DNA of 5,658 nt, taken from NCBI GenBank assembly GCA_030844625.1, contig JAUUNJ010000184.1, positions 1-5,658 on the forward strand, read 5' to 3'. The notes beneath the pieces are model-generated. The model saw only the letters and a program-made list of their open reading frames with translations, was not told the origin of the DNA and did no database searches. Both the position numbers and the translations under genes were made by a program. The stretch comes from Roseburia sp. (GTDB lineage: Bacteria; Bacillota; Clostridia; Lachnospirales; Lachnospiraceae). Positions 1 through 5,220 of this stretch are shown piece by piece (the first letter of the stretch is position 1; each line of letters starts with the position of its first letter).

Positions 1-1346
1 TCGGTGTTTGAAAAATCATATTTTCCAAATGTTTGAAATCCAGACTTTTTTGCTTCATCTACAAATTCCTTGACCATTTTTTCAGCCTGTAAATTTGCCT
101 TTAATACCGGATAGCAACGGAGTGGATCGAGGTCAATATATTTTCCGCTGCTAATGGGAATAATCTCCACCTCATCTCCAGATGATGATTTTCCAACTAT
201 GTTTACCCCACCGATCAGCATCTTACGATCTTCCGGAATACTTTCATACTTTTCCAAAGCTGCTTTCGCAGTTGGAATATTGTTGTATGTATTTCCCATA
301 GAGGGAAATTCCTGACACTCATTTACTTCATATGAAAAAGAGAGGATCGGTTTATTATCCAAAGTAAGTGCTACAGGAAGCTTTTCAATCTCAGTTTTCA
401 CATAAGAATCCATCTGTTCCACATACTGTCTGAAAATCTTCATAGATGCATCCAATACGTCCTCAGTTTTTTTAATACGTCCATCTTCATCCAATGAGGA
501 CATCTCCTGCTCAAATTTTTTATAATGAGCTGCCAAATGGCTTTTTCTGCTGTCTGCAAGTTCTATTCCATAGTGGGATTGAATCAGTACAGAGATACAG
601 TCTGCTTCAAATTCCTTTTGTGCAGTACTGATATCCCGCGTTCCGTGCTGCTCCAACATATGTCCGATCTCTTGGGATAAGGTGCTGAGTTTTTGTGTAT
701 CTTCTAATAATTCGTTCAGTACAATTCGATTACTCACCGGATCATAAAGCCCTTTACCTGCGATACTCGATAAATTCTTTGTACTTACCGGACATCCCTG
801 CGACCGGCTGAATTTAATCAACCCCTCAGCAATCTGCGCACGCTCCTCAGAACGATAGCCCATAGAATAAATTTCGGGATATCTTTCTTTTGGAAAATCT
901 GTCTGACCAATATCAAATACGGTACCAATCTTAAAACGAAGTCTTTTTTCCCCTTCAATCTGCCCGTTATAAAATGCCTTTTTCTGTTCTGCCGTTGCAT
1001 CAGAGAGTGGAATTTTATTTCCGTCTGAAAGATGCAATATCGTTACCTTCACCGGTACCCAGATTTTCATTCCCTTTTCACCCTTTTGAACGTGTGCATC
1101 CATTTTTTTCCACGCATCAAATGACTGGACAAACCTTGCAAAACGGTTCTGCGCATAAATCAACTGCATATTGTGCAGTGAATATTGATAAAAATTTGAA
1201 GCAAATTGTAATACCTCGGCTATTTTATCCGGATCTTCCACATAAGATCTGCTCACAGACAAAATAAGTTCTTTGGCAGCATTCTGGTTTTCAATTGCTT
1301 TTTCTTTCCATTCTGCCTTTTTTTCTCCGGATACTTTATAAGCCAT
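1..1346 (-). CDS. ArdC-like ssDNA-binding protein with a degenerate zinc-metallopeptidase motif (C-terminus cut by window edge)
   Basis: 448 codons are visible; the frame is still open at position 1, so the C-terminus is missing. Residues about 20-100 match the ArdC N-terminal ssDNA-binding domain: YSLHNMQLIYAQ at 55-66, W79 and the KGEKGMKIWVP block at 88-98. VFDIGQT near residue 147 is another typical ArdC-family segment. A peptidase-like segment follows, but the expected HExxH reads QEIGH (225-229); a possible third ligand lies in EFEAD (245-249). The ATG is preceded by GGAGGTGAG at 1355-1363, 8 nt away, and overlaps the end of the 82-aa gene by 11 bp, so translation is probably coupled. 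ArdC proteins bind ssDNA and protect incoming plasmid DNA from restriction; for this protein that role is inferred. The region after about residue 300 was not recognised. Family assignment is fairly secure; enzyme activity is doubtful. Confidence 0.85.
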   Translation of the reverse strand, partial: MAYKVSGEKKAEWKEKAIENQNAAKELILSVSRSYVEDPDKIAEVLQFASNFYQYSLHNMQLIYAQNRFARFVQSFDAWKKMDAHVQKGEKGMKIWVPVKVTILHLSDGNKIPLSDATAEQKKAFYNGQIEGEKRLRFKIGTVFDIGQTDFPKERYPEIYSMGYRSEERAQIAEGLIKFSRSQGCPVSTKNLSSIAGKGLYDPVSNRIVLNELLEDTQKLSTLSQEIGHMLEQHGTRDISTAQKEFEADCISVLIQSHYGIELADSRKSHLAAHYKKFEQEMSSLDEDGRIKKTEDVLDASMKIFRQYVEQMDSYVKTEIEKLPVALTLDNKPILSFSYEVNECQEFPSMGNTYNNIPTAKAALEKYESIPEDRKMLIGGVNIVGKSSSGDEVEIIPISSGKYIDLDPLRCYPVLKANLQAEKMVKEFVDEAKKSGFQTFGKYDFSNT

Positions 1347-1584
1347 ATAACTGTCTCACCTCCATAAATTCCTCTTTAAATGCTTCATATTGATCTTCTG
1401 GGAGCTGCTCCACCGGAATCAAATTCATATCTGCATCACATACTGTACCAATTTCATACAAATGAGAATCTTCTTCGGTTGCAAAATAATTGCCATTTTC
1501 ATCAATTACCACCAGCAAATTTTCCAAATATCCAACTACCATAAAATCTTCTCTAATTGATATTCCTAAATTGATTTCCGCCAC
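1336..1584 (-). CDS. Small, very acidic protein of unknown function (82 aa, GTG start)
   Basis: I do not recognise this family. The start is GTG at 1584-1582, whose G is also the last base of the upstream primase TAG stop (TAGTG arrangement). AGAGGAGG at 1594-1601 lies 9 nt upstream, inside the primase gene. The stop lies 11 bp inside the ArdC-like gene. This tight packing between two well-supported genes is the main evidence that it is real. By count it has 19 Asp/Glu against 3 Lys/Arg, giving a net charge near -16. There is no signal peptide or membrane segment. The N-terminal half looks beta-rich (alternating hydrophobics, LLVVIDENGNYF at 23-34), and the last 25 residues look helical (QYEAFKEEFMEVRQL). 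Possible roles include a partner of a flanking protein or a DNA-mimic anti-defence factor; neither is shown by the sequence. Confidence 0.85.
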   Translation of the reverse strand: MAEINLGISIREDFMVVGYLENLLVVIDENGNYFATEEDSHLYEIGTVCDADMNLIPVEQLPEDQYEAFKEEFMEVRQLYGL

Positions 1585-3425
1585 TATCTGTGTCCTCCTC
1601 TGCGATAAGTTGCTACTGGTTGCTGCATTTTTTCCAAATCTTCTGTATTACTTTGAATTGCCGAGGCATTCGCGAATGCCTGGCAGAACATTTCCGCTGT
1701 TTCTCTTTCATATTTGCCACACAGACCTTGTCCATTCATATCTGAAAGAACACGCTCAAAGAATTCCTGAAATCTATTCGTGTTAAAATCTTTTACAAAC
1801 TCTTCTGGTATGTCAATTGATACTTTTATTGATTCATTTCCTTTATTCTTTTCCACACTTTTTTCTTCAGGTTTCGAATTTATGGAAACTTCCGAAACAA
1901 CCGGCTCCTGCTGTTGATCTTTTTTCATACTGTCAAACAGCTGCGCATTTTGGCTATTTATCAATGTACACAATGTTTTTAAATTATCCATTTCACGGGC
2001 TGTAAGAACCCCATCAAAATTGTAATAAAGTTGATACATGTTCTTTTCAGTATATTTAAATTGATTTTTTTCAACCAATGTAAATTTTTCATTGGAATTG
2101 TCCCCGATATAAAAACCGGTTATCTGTCCATTTTTCTTCAGCAAATGAATCTTTCTAGTATTTTTATCCAATCGATCAACTGCCTTCTTCTGATCCGTTG
2201 TTAAATCCGGATCATCCTTAAGCCATTGTGCGCAATCCCCATATCCATCCGATAAATACTTCCGGCCAGCTGAATTTGTGAACTTCACCGTTGCCATTTC
2301 TTCGCCTGGAAGAATGCGCTGTCTGGTATAGCCACACATATTCAGCATCTTTTCATAAAATTCATCTACATATGTTTTATTATCTTTATTTGTAGAAAAA
2401 TTCTCTCTGGAATCCATTGATTGCTTGCCTAAAGAACCACCATCCTTAATTTTTCCTTTTTTAATAAGCAATGCTTCATTAAAATCTTTGCCAGCCGGTG
2501 GAATTTCAACATTTACCTCATACCCAAGCTTCTCATATTTTTCTTTCAGCCCTGGTCTGTACTCTCCGCTTGCTAATGCTTTACCATCATAAATTGCCCC
2601 CTGTCCAGCTTTATCGTTATCCAAGCAGAACGAAACTCGTTTGATATGTTTATAGTCCTGTAAAAACCTTGCTAACGGATGATCATCCACCATCCCTAAA
2701 ATAAGCATATTTGAAGTATGATCCTTATACATGTCTATGTAAGACATACAATCTATCACTGATTCAAAAACCTTAAGATCTACACTTTCTTTGCGAACAA
2801 TGTTTACTCCATAATTCTTATCATTTCCAGGAACATCCATCTTAAATTTCTTGCCATAAAGATCTGCTGTACCACGCATACCTGCATAACGAATTTTTCC
2901 TTCCGGATCATAACCACAATAAACAATGTTATGATGTACAGAATCCTCATAAATCAATTTGCGATGCACAAAATCGGCAACCACGTCCGATGATAATCCC
3001 CTGGTCTGAATCAGATATGCAAAAAGTCTCTTGAAATTATCGTTTTTCGGTGGTAATACCATATCACGATGCTCCAGGTTTTCATCCGGGATAATTGGAT
3101 TATGACTTACATAATTTAACTCTGCTGGAGACCCTTTGAAATCCAGCAGCCACTTAATAGCTTGTTGTGGAGTATCTATTCCACCAAAAGCCATCAGAAA
3201 ATCAATCTGTGTTCCTCCGGTTATATTCCCTTTTCCACTCCACCTGTTCCATGTTTTGTCATTATAAATGATAACACTATCCATTTCTTTTAAAGAATAG
3301 TGACCTCCCGATCGAACCGGATTATATCCAAGGCTGGATGCAACAGCACACAGACTTACCGTAAGAGCCTCGTCCCTTTCATCTTGTGAATATCCAACTG
3401 GGTTTCCTCTATCATCTACAACCAT
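1584..3425 (-). CDS. DUF3991 and Toprim domain primase-like protein (613 aa)
   Basis: Residues about 25-95 resemble the zinc-binding-domain fold of DnaG-type primases (GGHYSLKEMDSVII at 40-53, TGGTQIDFLMAF at 69-80) but lack the zinc cysteines. Residues about 125-195 match DUF3991 (NDNFKRLFAYLIQTRGL at 128-144). The Toprim fold follows: motif I glutamate E221 in FESVID, the D269-x-D271 pair in LDNDKAGQ, and a GKDFNEAL segment at 312-319. All core acidic residues are present, so metal-dependent nucleotidyl chemistry such as primer synthesis is plausible. Residues about 352-495 form a further domain I do not recognise. A charged linker at about 500-535 leads to a short helical C-terminus. ATG is preceded by TGGAGGTG (3432-3439), 6 nt away. 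It is the first gene of a coupled operon with the 82-aa and ArdC-like genes, as often seen on conjugative elements. No helicase motif was seen. Confidence 0.92.
   Translation of the reverse strand: MVVDDRGNPVGYSQDERDEALTVSLCAVASSLGYNPVRSGGHYSLKEMDSVIIYNDKTWNRWSGKGNITGGTQIDFLMAFGGIDTPQQAIKWLLDFKGSPAELNYVSHNPIIPDENLEHRDMVLPPKNDNFKRLFAYLIQTRGLSSDVVADFVHRKLIYEDSVHHNIVYCGYDPEGKIRYAGMRGTADLYGKKFKMDVPGNDKNYGVNIVRKESVDLKVFESVIDCMSYIDMYKDHTSNMLILGMVDDHPLARFLQDYKHIKRVSFCLDNDKAGQGAIYDGKALASGEYRPGLKEKYEKLGYEVNVEIPPAGKDFNEALLIKKGKIKDGGSLGKQSMDSRENFSTNKDNKTYVDEFYEKMLNMCGYTRQRILPGEEMATVKFTNSAGRKYLSDGYGDCAQWLKDDPDLTTDQKKAVDRLDKNTRKIHLLKKNGQITGFYIGDNSNEKFTLVEKNQFKYTEKNMYQLYYNFDGVLTAREMDNLKTLCTLINSQNAQLFDSMKKDQQQEPVVSEVSINSKPEEKSVEKNKGNESIKVSIDIPEEFVKDFNTNRFQEFFERVLSDMNGQGLCGKYERETAEMFCQAFANASAIQSNTEDLEKMQQPVATYRRGGHR
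1664..1681. repeat. 18-bp perfect palindrome in the 3' end of the primase-like gene
   Basis: AGGCATTCGCGAATGCCT reads identically on both strands and is centred on TCGCGA. With one bulged G at 1663, the flanks TGCC (1659-1662) and GGCA (1682-1685) can pair as well, extending the structure to 27 nt. It covers primase codons 582-588 (AFANAS region), about 80 bp before the 82-aa gene. It may be a protein site or an mRNA hairpin, or a by-product of the codons used. Confidence 0.65.
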
Positions 3426-3526
3426 TGTTTACACCTCCAATCATATTTAGTGTACATGGTTTACCTTTTCGTTTTGTTGTTATAAAAGCAACATTTATAA
3501 GTTTTTTTGAAATTCCTGTATATATT

Positions 3527-3555
3527 TTCATAAGTTAATGGATATATGTTTTCAA
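3527..3555 (-). promoter_or_regulatory. Candidate sigma-A promoter for the primase operon
   Basis: Reading the minus strand, TTGAAA at 3555-3550 is followed after exactly 17 nt by TATGAA at 3532-3527, which would start transcription around 3520, about 95 nt before the primase ATG. The -35 box is a good match (5 of 6) and the -10 box weaker (4 of 6). It directly abuts one arm of the inverted repeat at 3556-3568, a position suited to repressor or activator control. AT-rich sequence gives frequent chance matches, so this is a candidate only. Confidence 0.4.
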
Positions 3556-3638
3556 AATTTTACCTTCTTTTTATTTGTTTTTCAGTTCAAAAGAAAGTTA
3601 GTAAAAATACAAAACTAGTTCAGAGAGAAGGTAAAATT
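3556..3638. repeat. 13-bp perfect inverted repeat with an AAGGTAAA core, possible operator pair
   Basis: AATTTTACCTTCT at 3556-3568 is the exact reverse complement of AGAAGGTAAAATT at 3626-3638, with 57 bp between. A third copy of the core 8-mer, TTTACCTT, is at 3460-3467, in the same orientation as the left arm and 99 bp from it. The left arm touches the proposed -35 box of the primase promoter. This could be a looping operator or paired sites for a regulator or initiator. The long spacer makes a simple terminator unlikely. Confidence 0.6.
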
Positions 3639-3718
3639 ATTTTTTTCACGGGATTCCCATTTTTACTGGTTTTTTGACTATGTTGTAAGATGTAATAATA
3701 GAATAAAAAAATAACCGC

Positions 3719-3803
3719 TGGACGTATTATTAGAATATTTATCTCTGCTCATTGGTCGTAAAATTTGAATATCTCATATTTAAGTGGACGTAAAACTTGA
3801 ATA
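3719..3803. repeat. Three iteron-like direct repeats
   Basis: TGGTCGTAAAATTTGAATA (3753-3771) and TGGACGTAAAACTTGAATA (3785-3803) match at 17 of 19 positions and start 32 bp apart. A more diverged copy at 3719-3737 shares TGGACGTA and GAATA with the third copy (15 of 19) and starts 34 bp before the middle one. The spacing of about three helical turns puts all copies on the same DNA face, as expected for a protein-binding array such as replication iterons. An alternative is the repeat cluster at the end of a lost insertion sequence, for example of the IS21 type. Confidence 0.65.
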
Positions 3804-3820
3804 AAATTATGATAAATTTC

Positions 3821-3869
3821 AAAAAAAGGGATACACCTGTCATTCTCCCGACAAATGTATCCCTTTTTT
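3821..3869. terminator. Strong bidirectional rho-independent terminator
   Basis: AAAAAAGGGATACA (3822-3835) pairs perfectly with TGTATCCCTTTTTT (3856-3869), a 14-bp stem. Inside the loop TGTC (3838-3841) can pair with GACA (3850-3853), extending the hairpin past a small internal loop. A T run follows the GC-containing stem on each strand, so it can stop transcripts from both sides. It lies about 90 bp after the stop of the initiator-like gene and so ends the upstream block. It would also stop any plus-strand RNA made across the direct repeats. Confidence 0.88.
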
Positions 3870-3917
3870 GCTAATGCAATGCCTAAAAAAGCACTCTTAC
3901 ATAATTTAAGACACGAC

Positions 3918-3954
3918 TTTAAGCCGGATATCGTATTATCATATCCAGCTTAAA
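3918..3954. repeat. Imperfect hairpin just after the initiator-like gene
   Basis: TTTAAGCCGGATAT (3918-3931) and ATATCCAGCTTAAA (3941-3954) pair over 14 bp with one C-A mismatch and a 9-nt loop. It starts 7 bp beyond the stop codon of the minus-strand initiator-like gene, ahead of the main terminator. It lacks a following T run on either strand, so it more likely protects the mRNA 3' end or binds a protein than terminates by itself. Confidence 0.6.
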
Positions 3955-3961
3955 AACTATT

Positions 3962-4855
3962 CTATCCAATATTATATTTACTTTTAATGTGTTGCTCCAG
4001 GACCTCTCCCAAACATATATTCACAAGTGCTGCATTAAGTGCAGGTTCTTTCTTTCCTTCTTCTTTCTGCCTCATAAAGCTATTTTCAACCGCCCTATAA
4101 AGGAACGTAGGGAAATTTATGTATTTCTTCATTCGAGCTGCCTCTGTCAGCTTGGCAATATCTCTGAGCGTCTTATTCTTCTCACGTTTATCCTTCGGCA
4201 TTTTCGTAGAAAAATTTCGTTCAATAAATTCTTCAACATTTTTCAAAAACGTATGTTTTTCATGTGGCACTTTTCCTTTTTTCAAATGCAAAACCGTACT
4301 ATTTTTCATCATCATTTCATAATTATTGGCTTTATTACGCTTTACCGATGTAAATAGCAAAAATTTCTTTTTTAATTCTGTCAACCATGTTTGCAGGCAT
4401 TTTTTCCCAATAAAAAAAATTTTACTGAACTCTTCATAGAAATTTTGTACAAGCATATGTTTTCCATTAGTAAAACGCTGCATATATAAATAAAGTAGCT
4501 TTGCACCGGCTTTTAATTCCCGGAACTTTTTAGATGCAAAGTCCGATCCTGCTATCTTTAAATATCCCTGTTCAAAATCTCTGTTACTGAAATCATTTCC
4601 AAGCAATATCACCTGAATATCAACTCTATGCTTTTTCTCGTAGGAAATCATCTTCTTATCTCTAAGCGAATTGAGGATATTATAGAATCCCTGATTAGAA
4701 ACACCAATTGCAGCACAAACATCTTTATAATACACTGATATCACACGTCCTGTATCATCCTGATACAAAGCAATATGTAATATAAAGTCTATTTCTTTAC
4801 TGGTCAGTTTATTGCTGATCATGCGATCAATGTACGAATTTTTCAGTTTGTACAT
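3962..4855 (-). CDS. Putative replication-initiator-like DNA-binding protein, two winged-helix-like segments (297 aa)
   Basis: I cannot name the family. Residues about 16-85 look like a winged helix-turn-helix: KLTSKEIDFILHIAL (16-30), a recognition-helix-like stretch at 41-70 (DVCAAIGVSNQGFYNILNSL), then a basic hairpin and beta strand. Residues about 105-185 look like a second one, with AGAKLLYLYMQRF at 116-128 and a helix around 148-170. A basic linker (about 190-235) and a helical C-terminus follow. Tandem winged helices are the layout of Rep_3 and RepA-type plasmid initiators; replication organisers and regulators are alternatives. I chose the ATG at 4855-4853 because AAAGGAGG lies 8 nt upstream. 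The frame extends to a GTG at 4954 with its own weaker GGAGTGA, which would add 33 residues. Direct repeats and a terminator lie downstream, fitting a replication role by context only. The CDS itself is secure. Confidence 0.85.
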   Translation of the reverse strand: MYKLKNSYIDRMISNKLTSKEIDFILHIALYQDDTGRVISVYYKDVCAAIGVSNQGFYNILNSLRDKKMISYEKKHRVDIQVILLGNDFSNRDFEQGYLKIAGSDFASKKFRELKAGAKLLYLYMQRFTNGKHMLVQNFYEEFSKIFFIGKKCLQTWLTELKKKFLLFTSVKRNKANNYEMMMKNSTVLHLKKGKVPHEKHTFLKNVEEFIERNFSTKMPKDKREKNKTLRDIAKLTEAARMKKYINFPTFLYRAVENSFMRQKEEGKKEPALNAALVNICLGEVLEQHIKSKYNIG

Positions 4856-4971
4856 CTTAAGTGCCTCCTTTCTTCGGGTATTCATATGTAATATATATAA
4901 TTCAGATTGGATCATCTGGGAATCAATTGATCCGCACTGAAGTAAACCGCTCACAAATTTTCACTCCTAAA
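4856..4971 (-). promoter_or_regulatory. Leader of the initiator-like gene with two alternative starts and a palindrome
   Basis: The 116 nt between the 61-aa gene and the chosen ATG hold two start signals. AAAGGAGG (4864-4871) is 8 nt before the ATG at 4855. GGAGTGA (4961-4967) is 6 nt before an in-frame GTG at 4954. The palindrome ATCAATTGAT (4922-4931), flanked by GG and CC to give a near-palindrome at 4919-4933, and a TATATATATTA stretch near 4891-4901 could be operator and promoter parts. If the GTG is used, this stretch is coding instead. Confidence 0.4.
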
Positions 4972-5157
4972 TCATATTGACCGTTGATAACCAATATTGG
5001 TCAATATCCCACTCAGTTCTTTCGTAACTCTTTTTACTTCAATACCCTGGTTGCAATCCAATTTATACAATACGCCTTCTTTATAAATATAATTCTTATT
5101 TCTGTAATGGTGTCCGCTTTTATCTCCAAAGTCGTATGCATCTGAATATTGTCTCAT
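4972..5157 (-). CDS. Small basic protein of unknown function (61 aa)
   Basis: I do not recognise this family. ATG at 5157 is preceded by AAAGGA (5164-5169), 6 nt away. The gene sits in line between the 139-aa gene and the initiator-like gene on the same strand, supporting it as real. The protein is soluble and rich in Tyr, Lys and Arg, with an N-terminal polar part (YDFGDKSGHHYRNKNYIYKEG at about 8-28) and a C-terminal segment likely to be helical (VKRVTKELSGILTNIG). There is no signal peptide, membrane segment or cysteine-based metal site. The small size, basic character and place before a possible initiator would suit a DNA- or RNA-binding accessory protein, but that is a guess. Its last codons lie inside an inverted repeat (4974-5007). 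Confidence 0.7.
   Translation of the reverse strand: MRQYSDAYDFGDKSGHHYRNKNYIYKEGVLYKLDCNQGIEVKRVTKELSGILTNIGYQRSI
4974..5007. repeat. 9-bp inverted repeat over the end of the 61-aa gene
   Basis: ATATTGACC (4974-4982) and GGTCAATAT (4999-5007) are perfect reverse complements separated by 16 nt. The spacer contributes to a second, overlapping palindrome, CCAATATTGG (4991-5000), so two mutually exclusive structures are possible. It overlaps the stop codon of the 61-aa gene and lies just before the leader of the initiator-like gene. No T run follows on the minus strand. It may be an operator or an mRNA element affecting the next gene. Confidence 0.55.
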
Positions 5158-5177
5158 AAAAAATCCTTTCTTGTGAT

Positions 5178-5194
5178 GGTGGGTGGGTATAGGG
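5178..5194 (+). other. G-rich tract with G-quadruplex potential
   Basis: Four G runs (GG, GGG, GGG, GGG) occur within 17 nt on the plus strand, split by loops of 1, 1 and 4 nt. This fits a two-tetrad quadruplex in DNA. It lies in the 63-bp gap before the 61-aa gene, in otherwise AT-rich surroundings. The mRNA carries the C-rich complement, so any structure would form in the template DNA. Function is unknown. Confidence 0.35.
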
Positions 5195-5220
5195 TATTTC
5201 CCTTTAAGTCATGATAGTTT

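Larger units (their letters stand above)
3426..3961. other. AT-rich intergenic control region with repeats; no gene supported
   Basis: This 536-bp stretch separates the initiator-like gene from the primase operon and has no convincing ORF on either strand. From left to right it holds the primase RBS, a likely minus-strand promoter, a 13-bp inverted repeat with an AAGGTAAA core, long T and A runs, three iteron-like direct repeats, a strong bidirectional terminator and a second hairpin. Direct repeats, AT richness and adjacency to a putative initiator are what a replication origin would show, but no DnaA box was clearly recognised and nothing proves origin function. Confidence 0.6.

Noticed and set aside
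818..1000. 60-codon minus-strand frame inside the ArdC-like gene
   Set aside because: It is in another frame of a well-supported gene, has low-complexity basic content and no ribosome binding site of note.
974..1267. 97-codon plus-strand frame
   Set aside because: Antisense to the ArdC-like gene; Phe/Pro/Ser-rich composition is typical of a shadow frame.
1490..1786. 98-codon plus-strand frame
   Set aside because: Antisense across two coupled genes with clear ribosome binding sites; no recognisable protein features.
3122..3149. 8-bp inverted repeat CTGCTGGA / TCCAGCAG with a 12-nt loop
   Set aside because: Lies in conserved-looking primase coding sequence (WLLDF to SPAEL), and 8-bp stems are expected by chance in this length.
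3719..3803. CRISPR array
   Set aside because: Only three short repeats with strong divergence, spacers of 13-15 bp and no cas genes; the pattern fits binding sites better.
3821..3954. tRNA or known riboswitch
   Set aside because: No cloverleaf with a TTC arm and no recognisable riboswitch core; the structures are simple hairpins, one with T tracts.
3426..3961. Intact insertion sequence or transposase remnant
   Set aside because: No transposase fragment or clear terminal inverted repeats with target duplication were seen; only the direct repeats hint at an IS end.
3989..4357. 122-codon plus-strand frame and a second one at 4119-4322
   Set aside because: Both are antisense to the 297-aa gene and very rich in Phe, Ile and Cys, as expected when a Lys-rich gene is read backwards.
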